From Coniochaeta sp. PMI_546 (taxonomy: Eukaryota; Ascomycota; Sordariomycetes; Coniochaetales; Coniochaetaceae), in assembly GCA_021432605.1 (NCBI GenBank), contig MU271147.1, positions 744,001 through 808,000 on the forward strand: a stretch of DNA of 64,000 nucleotides, given 5' to 3'. The notes beneath the pieces were generated by a model. It was not told where the DNA came from. It ran no database searches and saw nothing but the letters and a program-made list of their open reading frames with translations. Positions 1 through 11,807 of this stretch are shown here, piece by piece. The position numbers were made by a program, and so were the translations under genes. How positions within the stretch are numbered: position 1 is the first letter of the stretch; each line of letters opens with the position of its first letter.

Positions 1-1153
1 TAATTTTCGGTCCGGGAACGATTATACGAAAAGCCGTTTATATTTTAATCGTATATAATTTTCTTTCGGTTAAGATCGTTTAAAATACGGAAAAAGATTT
101 CGTTAAAGAACTAAAAGAATCGATTTCGGTAAAAATCTCCGGCGTTTATTAGCCGATAAAATAAACCCGGGAAGATACTTTATAAATTACGTTTATTATT
201 ATTATCGAAGACGAGATAATAACGAATATATTTTACGAGAAAAGAATATATTAGAAATACGGGAACTATTTATATTCCCCGTTCGCTTTAGACGTATAGG
301 TTACTCGTTATTATAATTACTATTAGTTCGGTTATAAGGTATAGTTTTATCGGAACGAAATTATTTACGGTTAATATAAAAAGGGAGGCTATTAAGAAAT
401 AATATACGTATTTAAGGTTACGAAAACCGAACCGAAATATATAAATTATCGGGGCGGATATTCCGCGTAATAATATAATTATCGTAAGGTTAAAACGGAA
501 ATAAAAACGGTAAAAAACGCGTTTTTTAATAAATCGGTAAGATTTTACGTTATATAAAAAGAACGATAATAAACCGATAACGAAAAGTTTACGCTAATTA
601 AAAACCCGAAAAAAAGGATTATAAGTTAAATTAAAAGAAGTCTTATCGAAATATTTAAACGGGTAGGTAAACCTTTTAAAACGGTAATCTTATTAATTAA
701 AGATTCTTTATAACGCTAATTTAACGATTTTATATTACCCCGGAACGTAATCTTAACGGTACCGAATAACCTTTAGAAAAAAATCGATACTTTTATATTA
801 TAATTGAAGGAAAATTAAGGATCTTATATTAAAACGTTTATAAAAAATACGACGTAATATAAGAATTATATAATATACGAAAGAAATATAACGTTATAAC
901 GATTACCGAATTACCTTTTAAACCGAACGTCCCGGGGTTAAATTATCTTCGGAACTTTAAATATAAAGTAATCTAATAAATAAGGTAAAGGAAAACGAAG
1001 GCGGTAATCCTAATCGGACCGGGAATAAGGGTAATAGATACCGAAACGGTATTAGATTAATATCAGATCGTAATAAAGACGAAACCGGGAAAAAGGATTA
1101 ATATTTACGTAATATATTTATTATCGCTATTATATATATCAAATACGACTTAA
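1..1153 (+). mobile_element. LINE fragment L1 (non-LTR retrotransposon), part upstream of the RT
   Basis: This stretch is the same family as the LINE at 3210-10508 but in the opposite orientation. Its bases 1-1153 align, as reverse complement, with about 8585-9733 of that copy; for example the segment near 1000-1153 mirrors 8585-8720 almost base for base apart from transitions. The matched region lies upstream of the reverse transcriptase, so it is probably the end of ORF1 and the start of ORF2; I could not assign a domain. It runs off the left window edge. The LINE sequence stops abruptly at 1153, where the LTR of element A begins, while the other copy continues past this point, so A is inserted in it. 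Every frame is broken. CA and TG are nearly absent (the first 60 bases have none, but six CG). Confidence 0.75.
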
Positions 1154-1546
1154 TATAACGATCCCAAGACGGGCTAAGGATCAGAATATAAGTTCTATTA
1201 CTTAGGGTAAGTAAGTTAAGGTATAACAAGTAGTCTTTATTCTAATATCGTTAAGACAAATATCTTATTTAATAATAACCTTGATTGAATACTTAGATTG
1301 ATTATTAGGTAATTAAGAACTATTTATAACGGAATTTAGAAAGACTCCTTCTTATATATTTATAAAGATTATAATAATTATAACGATAGTTATAATTGTA
1401 TCGACCGTAATCTTTCTTAATTATTACGATTATAATAATTAATTATATAACCCGAAGTCCCTTATTTATATAGTACGATAAGCCTCGTATATATATTCTT
1501 TATTTATTAGCGGGGTATTTTCCGTTACTTATAAGTTTATAATATT
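1154..1546 (-). repeat. Left (3') LTR of gypsy element A
   Basis: 393-bp long terminal repeat beginning TATAACGATC and ending TATAATA, homologous to the LTRs at 11003, 11416, 17805 and 24124. The original ends were probably TGTAACG...GTAACA; TG to TA and CA to TA are the changes RIP makes. Its central part is of the same variant as the LTRs of element B. The flank on the left is LINE L1, so this LTR marks the insertion edge of A. The matching right LTR of A is not in the window. Confidence 0.85.
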
Positions 1547-3209
1547 ATCCCTTTCTTCCTTTAGCTATTATCTTTAAAACCTAATACTCCTTATAAATAG
1601 TACTAATAGCCTATATAAATTACGTCCGAAGATTTCCCTTTCTTTATCGTTATTATATCTAACCGTAATATATAGAAATAAAGGAAATCTTCCAAATCTT
1701 TAAACGACCGCCGTATCGTTTTATTAATAATTATCCTTTTTAACGCCGTCGAGATATTTTCGTATTCGAATTACGAGAAACGCGGTTTCGTTTTTTATTA
1801 GGTTTCCGAGAAAGATTCTTTACGATATATAGAATATATTCGTTCGGGTCGTTCACGGTATAACGTTTAAAGTCTTTTTAACGAGGAATTTATAAGAATC
1901 GGAAAATAGTTTCGTAAATTAGAAGAAAAAGTTAAATAGGCCGAAATTAAAATTTAACGTTTTCGCGTCTAAAAGAAAATATAATTTAAGAAAATAATAC
2001 GTATTGTTTGTAAAAGTATAACGAACGTAGAAAAATTAAAACGGGTCGAGAAAGAAAAAGCCGATCGTAAAATATCGAAAATTATCGAAAATCGTCCGCC
2101 TTCCGCCGCGTCCTTTTCTTTCGATACCGATTTTATTTCAGGCTAGGACGTAATCTACGGTAACGTAATATTATCCCTTTCGACTTTTGGAATAATAATA
2201 CTATTATAATACGGAATTTTTATAACAATTATTAATAGTTCGTAAGGTAAACTTTCGGTTCCTATATATTTTCCGAGTTATCGTAATCTTTTTATTTAAC
2301 GTAATAGAAATCTACGTTTCCTTTTTTTTTATATTTAAAGATCTTTTCTATTTCGTATTTTTATATTAGTTCGATTTTAATATTTATTATTAACTTCGCG
2401 TTCTTAAATACTAGCTTAAGAAACGAGATATAAAATACTAAATAAATACGTATATTCGTTAGTAATTAGAATTTATAGTTTAAATTAAATAGTTTTTTCT
2501 TAATCTTAAATAGTTCGATTTTCTTCTAATCTAATTTATCGTTTGGACGTTTTGTTTTGATATTTCGTCGTACGAGGTAAACTTTATTTCTTTTTTATAA
2601 AGTTGGTTTTTTTAACCTTTTCCGGTTTACGTATCGTATTATTCGTAAGTTAAGTAGCTTTATATATCCGCGGAATCTCTTATAAAATAGCTTTATTTAT
2701 TCTACGGTATATTTCGTTTATAATAGTTTTAGATCCAACGGTATTAGTCTATCTCTCAATATTTCCCTTATAATAGGTTTATAACCGTAATTAATAAAAA
2801 ACGGCGAGTCCCCGTTTAATATTTCGTTAGGTATACTATTATAAGCCTATTATACTATTAGTAGCCATTTGACCTAATCGTCTTATCTTTCGTTAATATA
2901 TATCCGTAAATATTATTTAAAGGTTTAGTTCGTTCGTTTTATTTACCTATTTATTTATAAGTAGAACGATATTGATAATTTGTATTTGATTCTAATTTGT
3001 CGTATTAACGTTATTTAGAACTTTGAGGTAAATAGTTTATCTCTATCGGTAATAAGTTATTTAGGTAGTTTATATAGGCTTACTATTACTTTTAAAAAGG
3101 CGTAGGTTATATTTTCCGCCGTACTCGTTTCCTTATACGGTATAAAGTACGTGTATTTGGAGAATTTGTTTATAACTACTTATATATTATCGTAGGTAAT
3201 CCTAATTAT
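1547..3209 (-). mobile_element. Ty3/gypsy element A, internal region, 3' part (fossil)
   Basis: Internal sequence of element A next to its left LTR, colinear with 11808-13490 of element C. It opens with a pyrimidine-rich stretch (polypurine tract on the minus strand). It then carries the end of pol with a chromodomain remnant around 2250-2360 and the C-terminal part of the integrase. The element reads on the minus strand and is thoroughly broken, with dozens of breaks. It is interrupted at 3209/3210 by LINE L2 and resumes at 10509. Confidence 0.75.
3196..3209. repeat. Target-site duplication of LINE L2, left copy
   Basis: The 14 bases GTAATCCTAATTAT at 3196-3209 recur at 10509-10522. They belong to the interrupted gypsy element: the uninterrupted copy near 13484 has the same site once, apart from a C/T difference. 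The outermost G may match by chance. Confidence 0.75.
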
Positions 3210-6200
3210 TATTATTATTACTAGTAAACGGTAGCTAAGACTATATTATATACTTTCGCTGGTTCCGAAAAGAAACCATATTTTAAACGAAACCGTTTCG
3301 AATCAGGTAAAAACCTCTAACGTTTATTTAAATCTAACTATTTATCGTCGAATACCTAATTCGAGATCTTCTCCCGATTTACGATAAGTAAGGAACTAGG
3401 TCCCTCGGCCTTACCCCGCCCCCGGTCCGGCTACTTCCTAAAGGCGTTTAGCCGTCTCCGTTACGGCGTCGTCTTTATTTCGTCCTATTTATATATAATA
3501 ATCTTCCTTATCTCGCGTTTTTTATTTTCTTTCGTATCGTTGTCGTTCCGTTTCCCTAACTTTTCGTTATCTCTTTTTCTATCGGGTTGATTTCTAATCG
3601 ACGTCGACTCGTATTCGCCCGGTTCCTAAAAGAGGTATATCGGCCGGTATTTGCCGTACCGGTTTCGTACCGACTTCCCTTTTCCGTTCTAACCTCGTAC
3701 CGGTTTCCTTTTATCGCCTTAATTTCGTACCGACTTTCTACTTTCGCGTTTTTTTCGTATTTTCTTCGCGTTAAAAAGTACGTTAGATCGCGTTAAAATA
3801 CGTATTTTCCCGGGCGGCCTGTACTTACTTAGTTATTTAATCTAAACTTTCGTAATTTTTTTTTCCTTTCTTTTTTACTAACTAATTCTATTTATATATA
3901 TATTTTCCTTTCTTTACGTTTTTACGTAGTTTTAAACTTTACGTACGTTTATAAATTAAATATTTATATTCTTTCAATTCCGCGTTTTAATTTAATACGT
4001 AATTTACCTATTTTTCCTCGCGTTTTCGTTATATAATTTCTAAAGTTACGTTATATAGTTTCGGTTTATAATTTCGGCTCGTTTTCGCCCGGATTTCCGA
4101 TTAAATCGCGGGCCGGTTTTACCGATTACCTTATTTATATTTTCCGTCTTAATTTTTACCGGGGTTTACCGAAACCGTTTCGATTTCGTCTTATTTATTT
4201 ATTAATTTCCTTTTTTCTAATAATTCCCCGCTTTTATATTTTTATCGTTTCGATTTTATTAAAAATCGTATCCGTTTCGTTATAAAATCGTAACTTTTTA
4301 TATAATTTCGACTAGTAAGTTTACGTTTCGTTATCGCCGCGTTATCGTATTAATTTCCTTTTTTTCTAATATTTCCCGCGTCGGGTTCGACCCGACGTCT
4401 TAATAACTTTTACTTATTTTACGTTAAAAGCGGTTTCGAATATATTTAGGATTTTAATATATCGGCGCGTTTTTAAAACGTTCCCGTTCGACTTTTTATT
4501 AATTCGTTTTAAATTCGATTTTTTTTCATTACGACCGTTATATATTTATTAAAGTAAAGAATTCGATCGTTATATATAATATAATAAATCTTTTTTTTAT
4601 CCGATTTCGTTCCGATTTCGTTTAACTTTCGTAAATTTTTAACGATAAAAATTTATTTTTCGTTACGTAATCGGTTTTCTTTCGTTACCTAAACGATCTA
4701 GATAACTAAAAAGTATATCGATCTATCCACGCCGTTTTTCGTTCCGACCCCGTATTAATTACGGTTTTAGTTTAATAATACGTATCTCGTTACGCGTATA
4801 TAAATTATTCGTTCCGGTAAAATAATTTGTAATTCCGTTACCGGTTTATTTTCTTTTCTTAATCGTAATTCTATCGTTCCGGTCTCGTTTCCTATTCCGG
4901 TTATAAATAATCTTACCGTTTTTCGTAACGATATCGTTTTATTTTATAACGTTATCGAAATGAATATTACGTAAACTATTATTATTCGTACCGGTTTCGC
5001 CCGGTTTTATAATATTATCGACGCGAATATTACGTAAATTATTATTATTCGTACCGACTTTACTAAACTTCGTACCGAATTCGATTATTTTATCGTTTAT
5101 TTCCGTACCGATACCGAAACGATTCGCGTTTAATTCGATATTTTAATAAATCGGTCGTATCTTATTTTTATCGTCCCGGCTTCATTCCGACCGTTAATTC
5201 CCGTTAACGTAACGATTTTATTCGTTTAGAAACGACTTTCGGTATCGTTCGTATCGATATCGATCGCCTATCGAAAGATATCGCGATAATTATTACCGGT
5301 ATTATTACGAAAAAGCTTATTTTTAAGAAAACGAAATAATTTCGTATAATAATTAGATTAGGTTCGTTCTAATATCGGTTCCCTTTCGGTTAAACTTTTT
5401 TACGATTTTATAAGTCCCTAATAAAAACGGTTAACCGTATCGTTATTTTTTCCCTTTTGTTTCGATATCGTATTTCTTTCGTATCGTTTATCTTTTTTCG
5501 TTTCCGCGGCTTCGGTTTTATATTCCTTTCTATTAAGATAAACTTAAATCGTATTCGTATTATTTTCGTTATAAAATCCCGCGGTATCTATTTATTTTCG
5601 ATTTATCATTTTTATATTCTTATTCCCCCGTCTTTTTCTTTTTCATATTTTTATCGGCCCTTTTCGGCCTAAATCTTTAATAACCTTCTAACAAAGTCGT
5701 AATATTAGATCTTTTTTAAGCTTAGGAACTATTTAACGAACTAAATAACGTCTTTTCCTTTTAAAACTCTCGTTATATCGTCGTAACCTAACCGTTTCTT
5801 TAGCTAACGTCTTTCGTTTTTCTATTTAAAGTAAAACGTTACGATATATTTAATTATTTCTTACGTTTAACCGTATTCGTATTCCGGGTTAACCTTCGGG
5901 ACGCGTTTTTCGAAAAAAAAACGCGTTTAAACTTATATAACCCGTCCGTATTTAGACTAATAATACGTTTTCCGTTTTCGTTAAACCGTCGTATAAACGT
6001 AACATATTTTCGGTAGGTTTTTTCTTTACGTTTTCTTCGATATTACGGTAAATCTTTACTTTTCTCGTTTACCTTTCGAACGTTTATTTTTCCTTCTAAG
6101 ATTCAAAGATTCTTTCTTCTTTATATTAAGGACCTTATAAATATTATTCTACCGTTTCGGCTACCTTTTTCTCGTATTTGGTTAGAAATCGGGCCGTATA

Positions 6201-9200
6201 TATTTTATTTTCCCTTCTCCGTCGAGGTTTTTTCGTCCTAACGAACAAATCTCTCGTCTTATTATATTTGTTTCTTAAACCCCCGGTTAACCCGTTTGTT
6301 TTATATTTAATAACGAAAGAATATAACTTCGAGTTTAATTAGAAGTCGATTAAAAGGACGAACGTTTCGGTTTCGAATACCGCCGTTTTCGTAACGTTAT
6401 ACGCCCCGGTAACCGACCGTAAATATAACTTTTATAACTTATATAAGTCTTTATATAATAACGAAAACGGTTTTTTCGTTCCGGTAATAGAATATTATAT
6501 CGTCGATATGTATCTAATTATAGAACGTATTACCGCCGTATATACGGTTTTCGCTTTTGATAAACTTAAACCTTAAGTCGAGGTTATAAATCTCTCGATT
6601 ATTAACTTTTAGGTTTCTATTTTTATACGGAAGAATTATAAGTATATATTACTTTTTAACCTCTAATCTAATATCGTTCCGAAAACCTTAACTTTTCGTT
6701 TAGATTTTATTATTTAATCGTTTAAATATAACTCGTTTTCGATTAGTTTTTACGTCTTTATAAAATAAATAAGTTAGTATTTCGATAGGTCGAACTTTAT
6801 CCTAAACTTTTTCGTTTATCTCGTATACGTTACGTATATTTTTCGGAGCTATTTCGTTACGGCTTCTTTATTCCGTCTATACGAAATTAAGGTAGTATCG
6901 TTAGCGAAACCTCCGGATTTTATCCTAACGTATATTTAAAAGTTTTCGTATAATACCGATAAATAGAAAGTAAAAAGGATAAGGGATAGTAATAATCTTT
7001 ATAAGACCCCGGCCCGAATTCTAATCAGCTTAGATTCGGTATCGTCGAATTTAAACGTTATCGTCCTTTTTATTAGGAAACTTCTTATTTACGTTTTGAT
7101 TTATTTTAAAAAGCCTTTCTTATATAAGACGTTTAAAAGTCGCTAATAGTTTATTTTATCGAACGTTTTAAAGACGTCTAAAGTTAAAAATAAAACCGTA
7201 CCGTTTTCGGTTTAAACCGTATAAACGAGATCTATTATTCTTTAGAAAGTTATCTCGTAAAACCGACTTCGTTTATTCTCTATCTATTCGTCGGGTAGAA
7301 GTTCTTATTCTTCCGTTTCATTTATTATTCGTTTAACGACTATTACCTCGATTACTTTCCTTATCGTATTTAGAAACGCGATAAATCGTTATAACCCCGT
7401 TACGTTTATCCGGTTTTTATCTTTCGGTAATACGACCGTTTTCGTTTTTTTAAACTTCTTTAGGTAATATCCTAATTTAAAATTCGCGTTCGTTATATTT
7501 ACGAGCCGTTCTTAGAACGGTTTCTTTAAGACTTTTAATAATCTATTCGGGATCCCGTTTAAACTAAAGGCTTTTTATAATTTAGTTTTCTTTAAAACTT
7601 ATACGATATTTATCTCATCGACGTTTTATCGGATCGATAACTTCCCGCCTTAAAGGTAAGTTATAATCGGGTCCTTTTTAATATTAGAAAGGTTTATTTC
7701 CGATTCCAGATAAAACCTCTAGTTTAAAACTTTTACTTTTTCGTTAAAGGTTTCTATTTTCGTTTCGTCTTATTCCTTTTTTAAAGTTAAAATAAAAGCC
7801 GGGATCGGTAGTTTATAATTCCGGAATCGCGTTTACCTCGTAATATTTTATAATATTTTCCCCTTATTATCTTAATTAGAAACGTAAAACGTTTTCTTAA
7901 ACGCCGCCTTTTAAACTTCTTAGATTAGTCGTTTTTTCTTCGTTTCGGCCTTTTTTAACTACCTTTTCGATATTTTTATCCAGATTTTCCGGTATCGGTT
8001 TACTAACCTTACGGCCTTTATTATTATAACTATGATTTTTAAAGATTACTATTCGTTTTATAAAAGCCCCTTTTTCTTCGGCGGTATATACGTTTCGGTA
8101 ACTTTTTATATTATAATTATAAACTCGTTTACGTAACGGTCTAGTTCCGAGGTCCCCCGGAACGCGCCCGGGGAAGGGAACGATTCCGTTAAATTTTCGG
8201 CTTTTTTCTAGTCGATTAGTTTCCAATTCCTTCTTTGGGTTTCCTTTTCCTATTCGGTTCTTCCGTCTATCTATACCTCTTACGGGAAATAATCGTTTCC
8301 TTTATATTTCAGCGTCCCTTTATATTCTACCTAGCTTTTTTCCGTAACTTAAACGAGGTCGAATATTATATTTTCTCCTCTCGGGTTAAAAAACGTACCC
8401 GTTCCCGACGGTATTAATAATCTTAGTTCTTATTATTCTATTAATATTCGTAACTTAATCGTTCCAGCGTAATATATACCTCGTTCCGGTATCTATTCGG
8501 GGGCGTAAAGATTAAAATCCCTTATAACTAAAGTCTGCCTTCGTAATCCTTTCGTTACGAAGTCGTCTAAAAGTATTACCTAAGTCGTATTTGATATATA
8601 TAATAACGATAGTAAATATATTACGTAAATATCGATCCTTTTTCCCGGCTTCGTCTTTATTACGACCCGGTACTAATCCGGTACCGTTTCGGTATCCGTT
8701 ACCTTTATTCCCGGTCCGATTAAAATTACCGCTTTCGTCTTTCCTTACCTTATCTATTAGATTACCTTATACCTAAAGTTCCGAAAATAATTTAATCCCG
8801 AAACGTTCGGTTTTAAAAGTAATTCGGTAATCGTTATAACGTCGTATTTTTTTCGTATATTATACAATTTTTATATTACGTCGTATTTTTTATAAACGTT
8901 CTAATATAAGATCTTTAGTTTTTTTCTAATTATAATATAAGGGTATCGGCTTTTCTCTAAAGGTTATTCGGTACCGTTAAAATTTCGTTCCGGGGTAATA
9001 TAAAGTCGTTAAACTAACGTTATAAGGATCCTTTAACTAACGGTATTACCGTTTTAAAAGGTCTATTTACCCGTTTGAATATTTCGATAAGGTTTCTTCT
9101 AGTTTAACTTACGGTCCTTTTTTTCGGGTTTCCAATTAACGTAAACCTTTCGTTATCGGTTTATTATCGTTCTTCTTATATAATATAAAATTTTACCGGT

Positions 9201-10508
9201 CTATTAAAAAATACGTCTTTTACCGTTTCTATTTCCGTTTTAATTTTACGATAATCGTACGATTACGTAGGATATCCGCCCCGATAATTTATATATTTTG
9301 GCTCGGTCTTCGCGGTTTTGAATACGTATATTATTTCTTAATAACCTCCTTTTCCGTATTAGCCGTAAATGGTTTCGTTCCGATAAAACCGTATTTTATA
9401 ATTGAACTAATAATAATTATAATAACGAATAACTTATACGTCCGGGGCGAACGGAAAATATAGGTAGTTCTTATATTTTTAATATATTCCCTTTTCGTAA
9501 AATATATTCGTTATCGTCCCGTCTTCGACGGTAATAATAAACGTAGTTTATAAGGTATCTTTCCGGATTTGTTTCGTTAACTAATGGGCGTTAGAAATTT
9601 TTACCGAATTCGATTCTTTCAATTTTTTAACCAAATCTTTTTTTATATTCCGGGCGATCTTAACCGAAAGAAAACCGTATATAATTAAAATATAAACGGC
9701 TTTCTATATAATCGTTCCCGGACCGAAGATTATTATTACCTATCCGTATATTATACCCGTTTTTTTTTTTACTTTTTCGGTCTTAAAAGTTACCTTATAA
9801 TTTCCGTTTGGGAATCGGATCGCCGTTAACGCGTTTATTAATTTCCTTTTTTTATTTATCTTAATAACGACGTTCCAGTTTTCGAACGTTATATTTTTAA
9901 CCGGATATACGATAATCGCGAACTTATTATTTTCCGGTAATACGGCGATTCTAATCGTCGTTACGGTTACGACCGACGCGTAAAATACCGTCGGGGCGTT
10001 TATACGTCGAATCGTTTTATTAATAGTAATTTCTATCTTAATTTCTTTAATTATATCGAATATTTTATACGTATCGGTCGAAATATAATCGATATCACGT
10101 TTTTCTCGTTTTATAATCTTAACGTTATCGAATAGAATTTTTACCGCCGTTACTAAGGTTTTTATTAGGTCTTTAGGACGAATATCGTTTTTAAACTCTT
10201 TACCTACCGTAAATCGGGTATTTAGTTCGATAAGTTCCGAATATAATTCGCTTTCGCCCTAAAGTTCTTACGTCGCGGTAAATTATCTCGTCGGGCTCGT
10301 AAATACGTCGTCTAAGACGCGTTTAGGTTTCCCCGAGTCGTCTTATATTATCGACTTTCGTTTACCGACCGTACCGTAATCGTATAACGATTACGATATA
10401 ATCTCTAAGTAAAATCGACCCGTTAGAATTGATTTCGACCTTATTTTTCCGGTTTGAAAGCTTACTTATACGTTATATTGGTTTTGACGTATTTATAAGC
10501 TTTTTTAA
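3210..10508 (-). mobile_element. LINE L2, full-length Tad/LINE-type non-LTR retrotransposon
   Basis: About 7.3 kb non-LTR retrotransposon on the minus strand, inserted in gypsy element A. The left end is a short (TTA)n run, which on the minus strand is a (TAA)n tail at the 3' end as in many fungal LINEs, and a 14-bp target duplication flanks it. Reverse transcriptase motifs are visible on the minus strand: a block like LDVxxxFDKINY near 7150-7195, and a FANDTTL block near 6880-6912 that corresponds to the FADDTTL active site of LINE RTs (D to N is a RIP-type change). The part upstream of the RT (about 8585-9733) is shared with L1. The region right of 9733 would be the 5' end and ORF1. All frames carry many stops, so it is dead. 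No LTRs are present. Assignment to the Tad clade is by general resemblance only. Confidence 0.75.
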
Positions 10509-11002
10509 GTAATCCTAATTATAAGTTCTTTTAATACTAGTAATTTGACGATAAAGTTTATCGTAATTATTTCCTATAGTTTTTCTAATAGTTATATAAG
10601 TTATAATAACCCGTATAGTTTATATTTATTTAACTTAGCTTTGTTATACTTATCGTATTTGCCGATTATTTATTTAATTACTTTATCTAATCTTAAAAAG
10701 TCGTAAGTCCGCCGTACGCGTTCTTTAGTTTTATAGACTTTTTAGTATCTATATAACGGATATTCGTAAAACTTTTTTACTAGTTCTTTCCGTAATTCGT
10801 TAGGTACGTATACCTTATTTTGGAACTATAATAAACCGTAATACGATAGAAATATAAAGGTAACGTTTTCTTTAGTTTTTTTCTTTCGGTATTCCTTAAT
10901 CTTTTCCGCCTATTGTTTTTCGGGTTTTATATTCCAAATCGCCCCGATTTATATATTAAATTTAAAATTTCTTTATTAGTTAATCCTAAAAAAGTTTACT
11001 AA
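10509..11002 (-). mobile_element. Ty3/gypsy element A, internal region, middle piece (fossil)
   Basis: Element A resumes after L2 with the second copy of the 14-bp duplication and runs colinear with 13480-13985 of element C (integrase region, minus strand). It stops at 11002, where element B is inserted, and continues at 24515. The join reads AAAGTTTACCAAACG, which fits the uninterrupted sequence near 13975 and near 20325. Confidence 0.75.
10998..11002. repeat. Target-site duplication of element B, left copy
   Basis: ACTAA at 10998-11002 pairs with ACCAA at 24515-24519. The one difference is CA to TA, the change RIP makes, so it probably arose after insertion. Five bases is the usual duplication length for Ty3/gypsy integrases. 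Confidence 0.7.
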
Positions 11003-11393
11003 TATAACGATCTTAAGACGGGCTAAAGATTAGAAGGTAAGTTTTGTTATTTAAGGTAAGTAAGTTAAGGTATAACAAGTAGTCTTTACTTTAGTATCGT
11101 TAAGATAAGTATCTTACTCAATAATAACCTCGATTAAATATTTAGATTGATTACCGGGTAATTAAGAACTATCTATAACGGAATCCCGAAAGACTCCTTC
11201 TTATATACTAGTAAAGACTATAATAATTATAACGATAGCTATAATCGTACCGACCGTAATCCTTCTTGATTATTACGATTATAATGATTAGTTACGTAAC
11301 CCGAGGTCCCTTACTTATATAATACGATAAGCCTCGTATATATATTCTTTATCTATTAGCGGGGTATCTTCCGTTACCTATAAGTTTATAATA
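11003..11393 (-). repeat. 3' LTR of element B
   Basis: 391-bp LTR starting TATAACGATC and ending TATAATA. It matches 24124-24514 over its whole length, including the central segment with GTACCGACCGTAATC. It is followed by the polypurine-tract region of B. Confidence 0.85.
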
Positions 11394-11415
11394 TTATCCC
11401 CTTCTTCCTTTAGCT
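11394..11415 (-). other. Polypurine tract region of element B
   Basis: TTATCCCCTTCTTCCTTTAG on the + strand is a polypurine tract on the coding (minus) strand, directly inside the 3' LTR as expected. The equivalent in element C is at 11808-11830. Element C is inserted at the right end of this tract. Confidence 0.65.
11411..11415. repeat. Target-site duplication of element C, left copy
   Basis: TAGCT at 11411-11415 recurs at 18197-18201 on the other side of element C. Element A has the site once, uninterrupted, near 1563-1567. This shows C inserted into B rather than a tandem duplication of B. Confidence 0.75.
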
Positions 11416-11807
11416 TATAACGATCCTAAGACGGGCTAAGGATTAGAAGGTAAGTTTTATTATTTAGGGTAAGTAAGTTAAGGTATAACAAGCAATCTTC
11501 ACTCTGGTATCGTTAAGACAAGTATCTTACTCAAAAGATAACCTCGATTGAATACTTAGATTGATTACTAGGTAATTAAGAACTATCTATAGCGGAGTTT
11601 GAAAGGATTCCTTCCTATATACTAATAGAGACTGTAGTAATATGGTTGATAGGAAACTATTACCCATATCCTGATATGTCTGCTATAAAACTATTCTTCC
11701 TATCAGTCACGTGACCCGGGGTCCTTGACCCATATAATACGATACGCCTTATATGTCTGCTCCTTATCGATTGGCGGGGTTCCCCTCGTATCCGTAAGTC
11801 TGTAATA
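11416..11807 (-). repeat. 3' LTR of element C (variant LTR)
   Basis: 392 bp, same length as its partner at 17805-18196. The outer parts match the B-type LTRs but a central segment of about 75 bp (roughly 11,630-11,705) is different. It contains an imperfect hairpin with TTGATAGGAA and TTCCTATCAG arms, followed by GTCACGTGAC, a palindromic E-box-like site. Confidence 0.85.
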
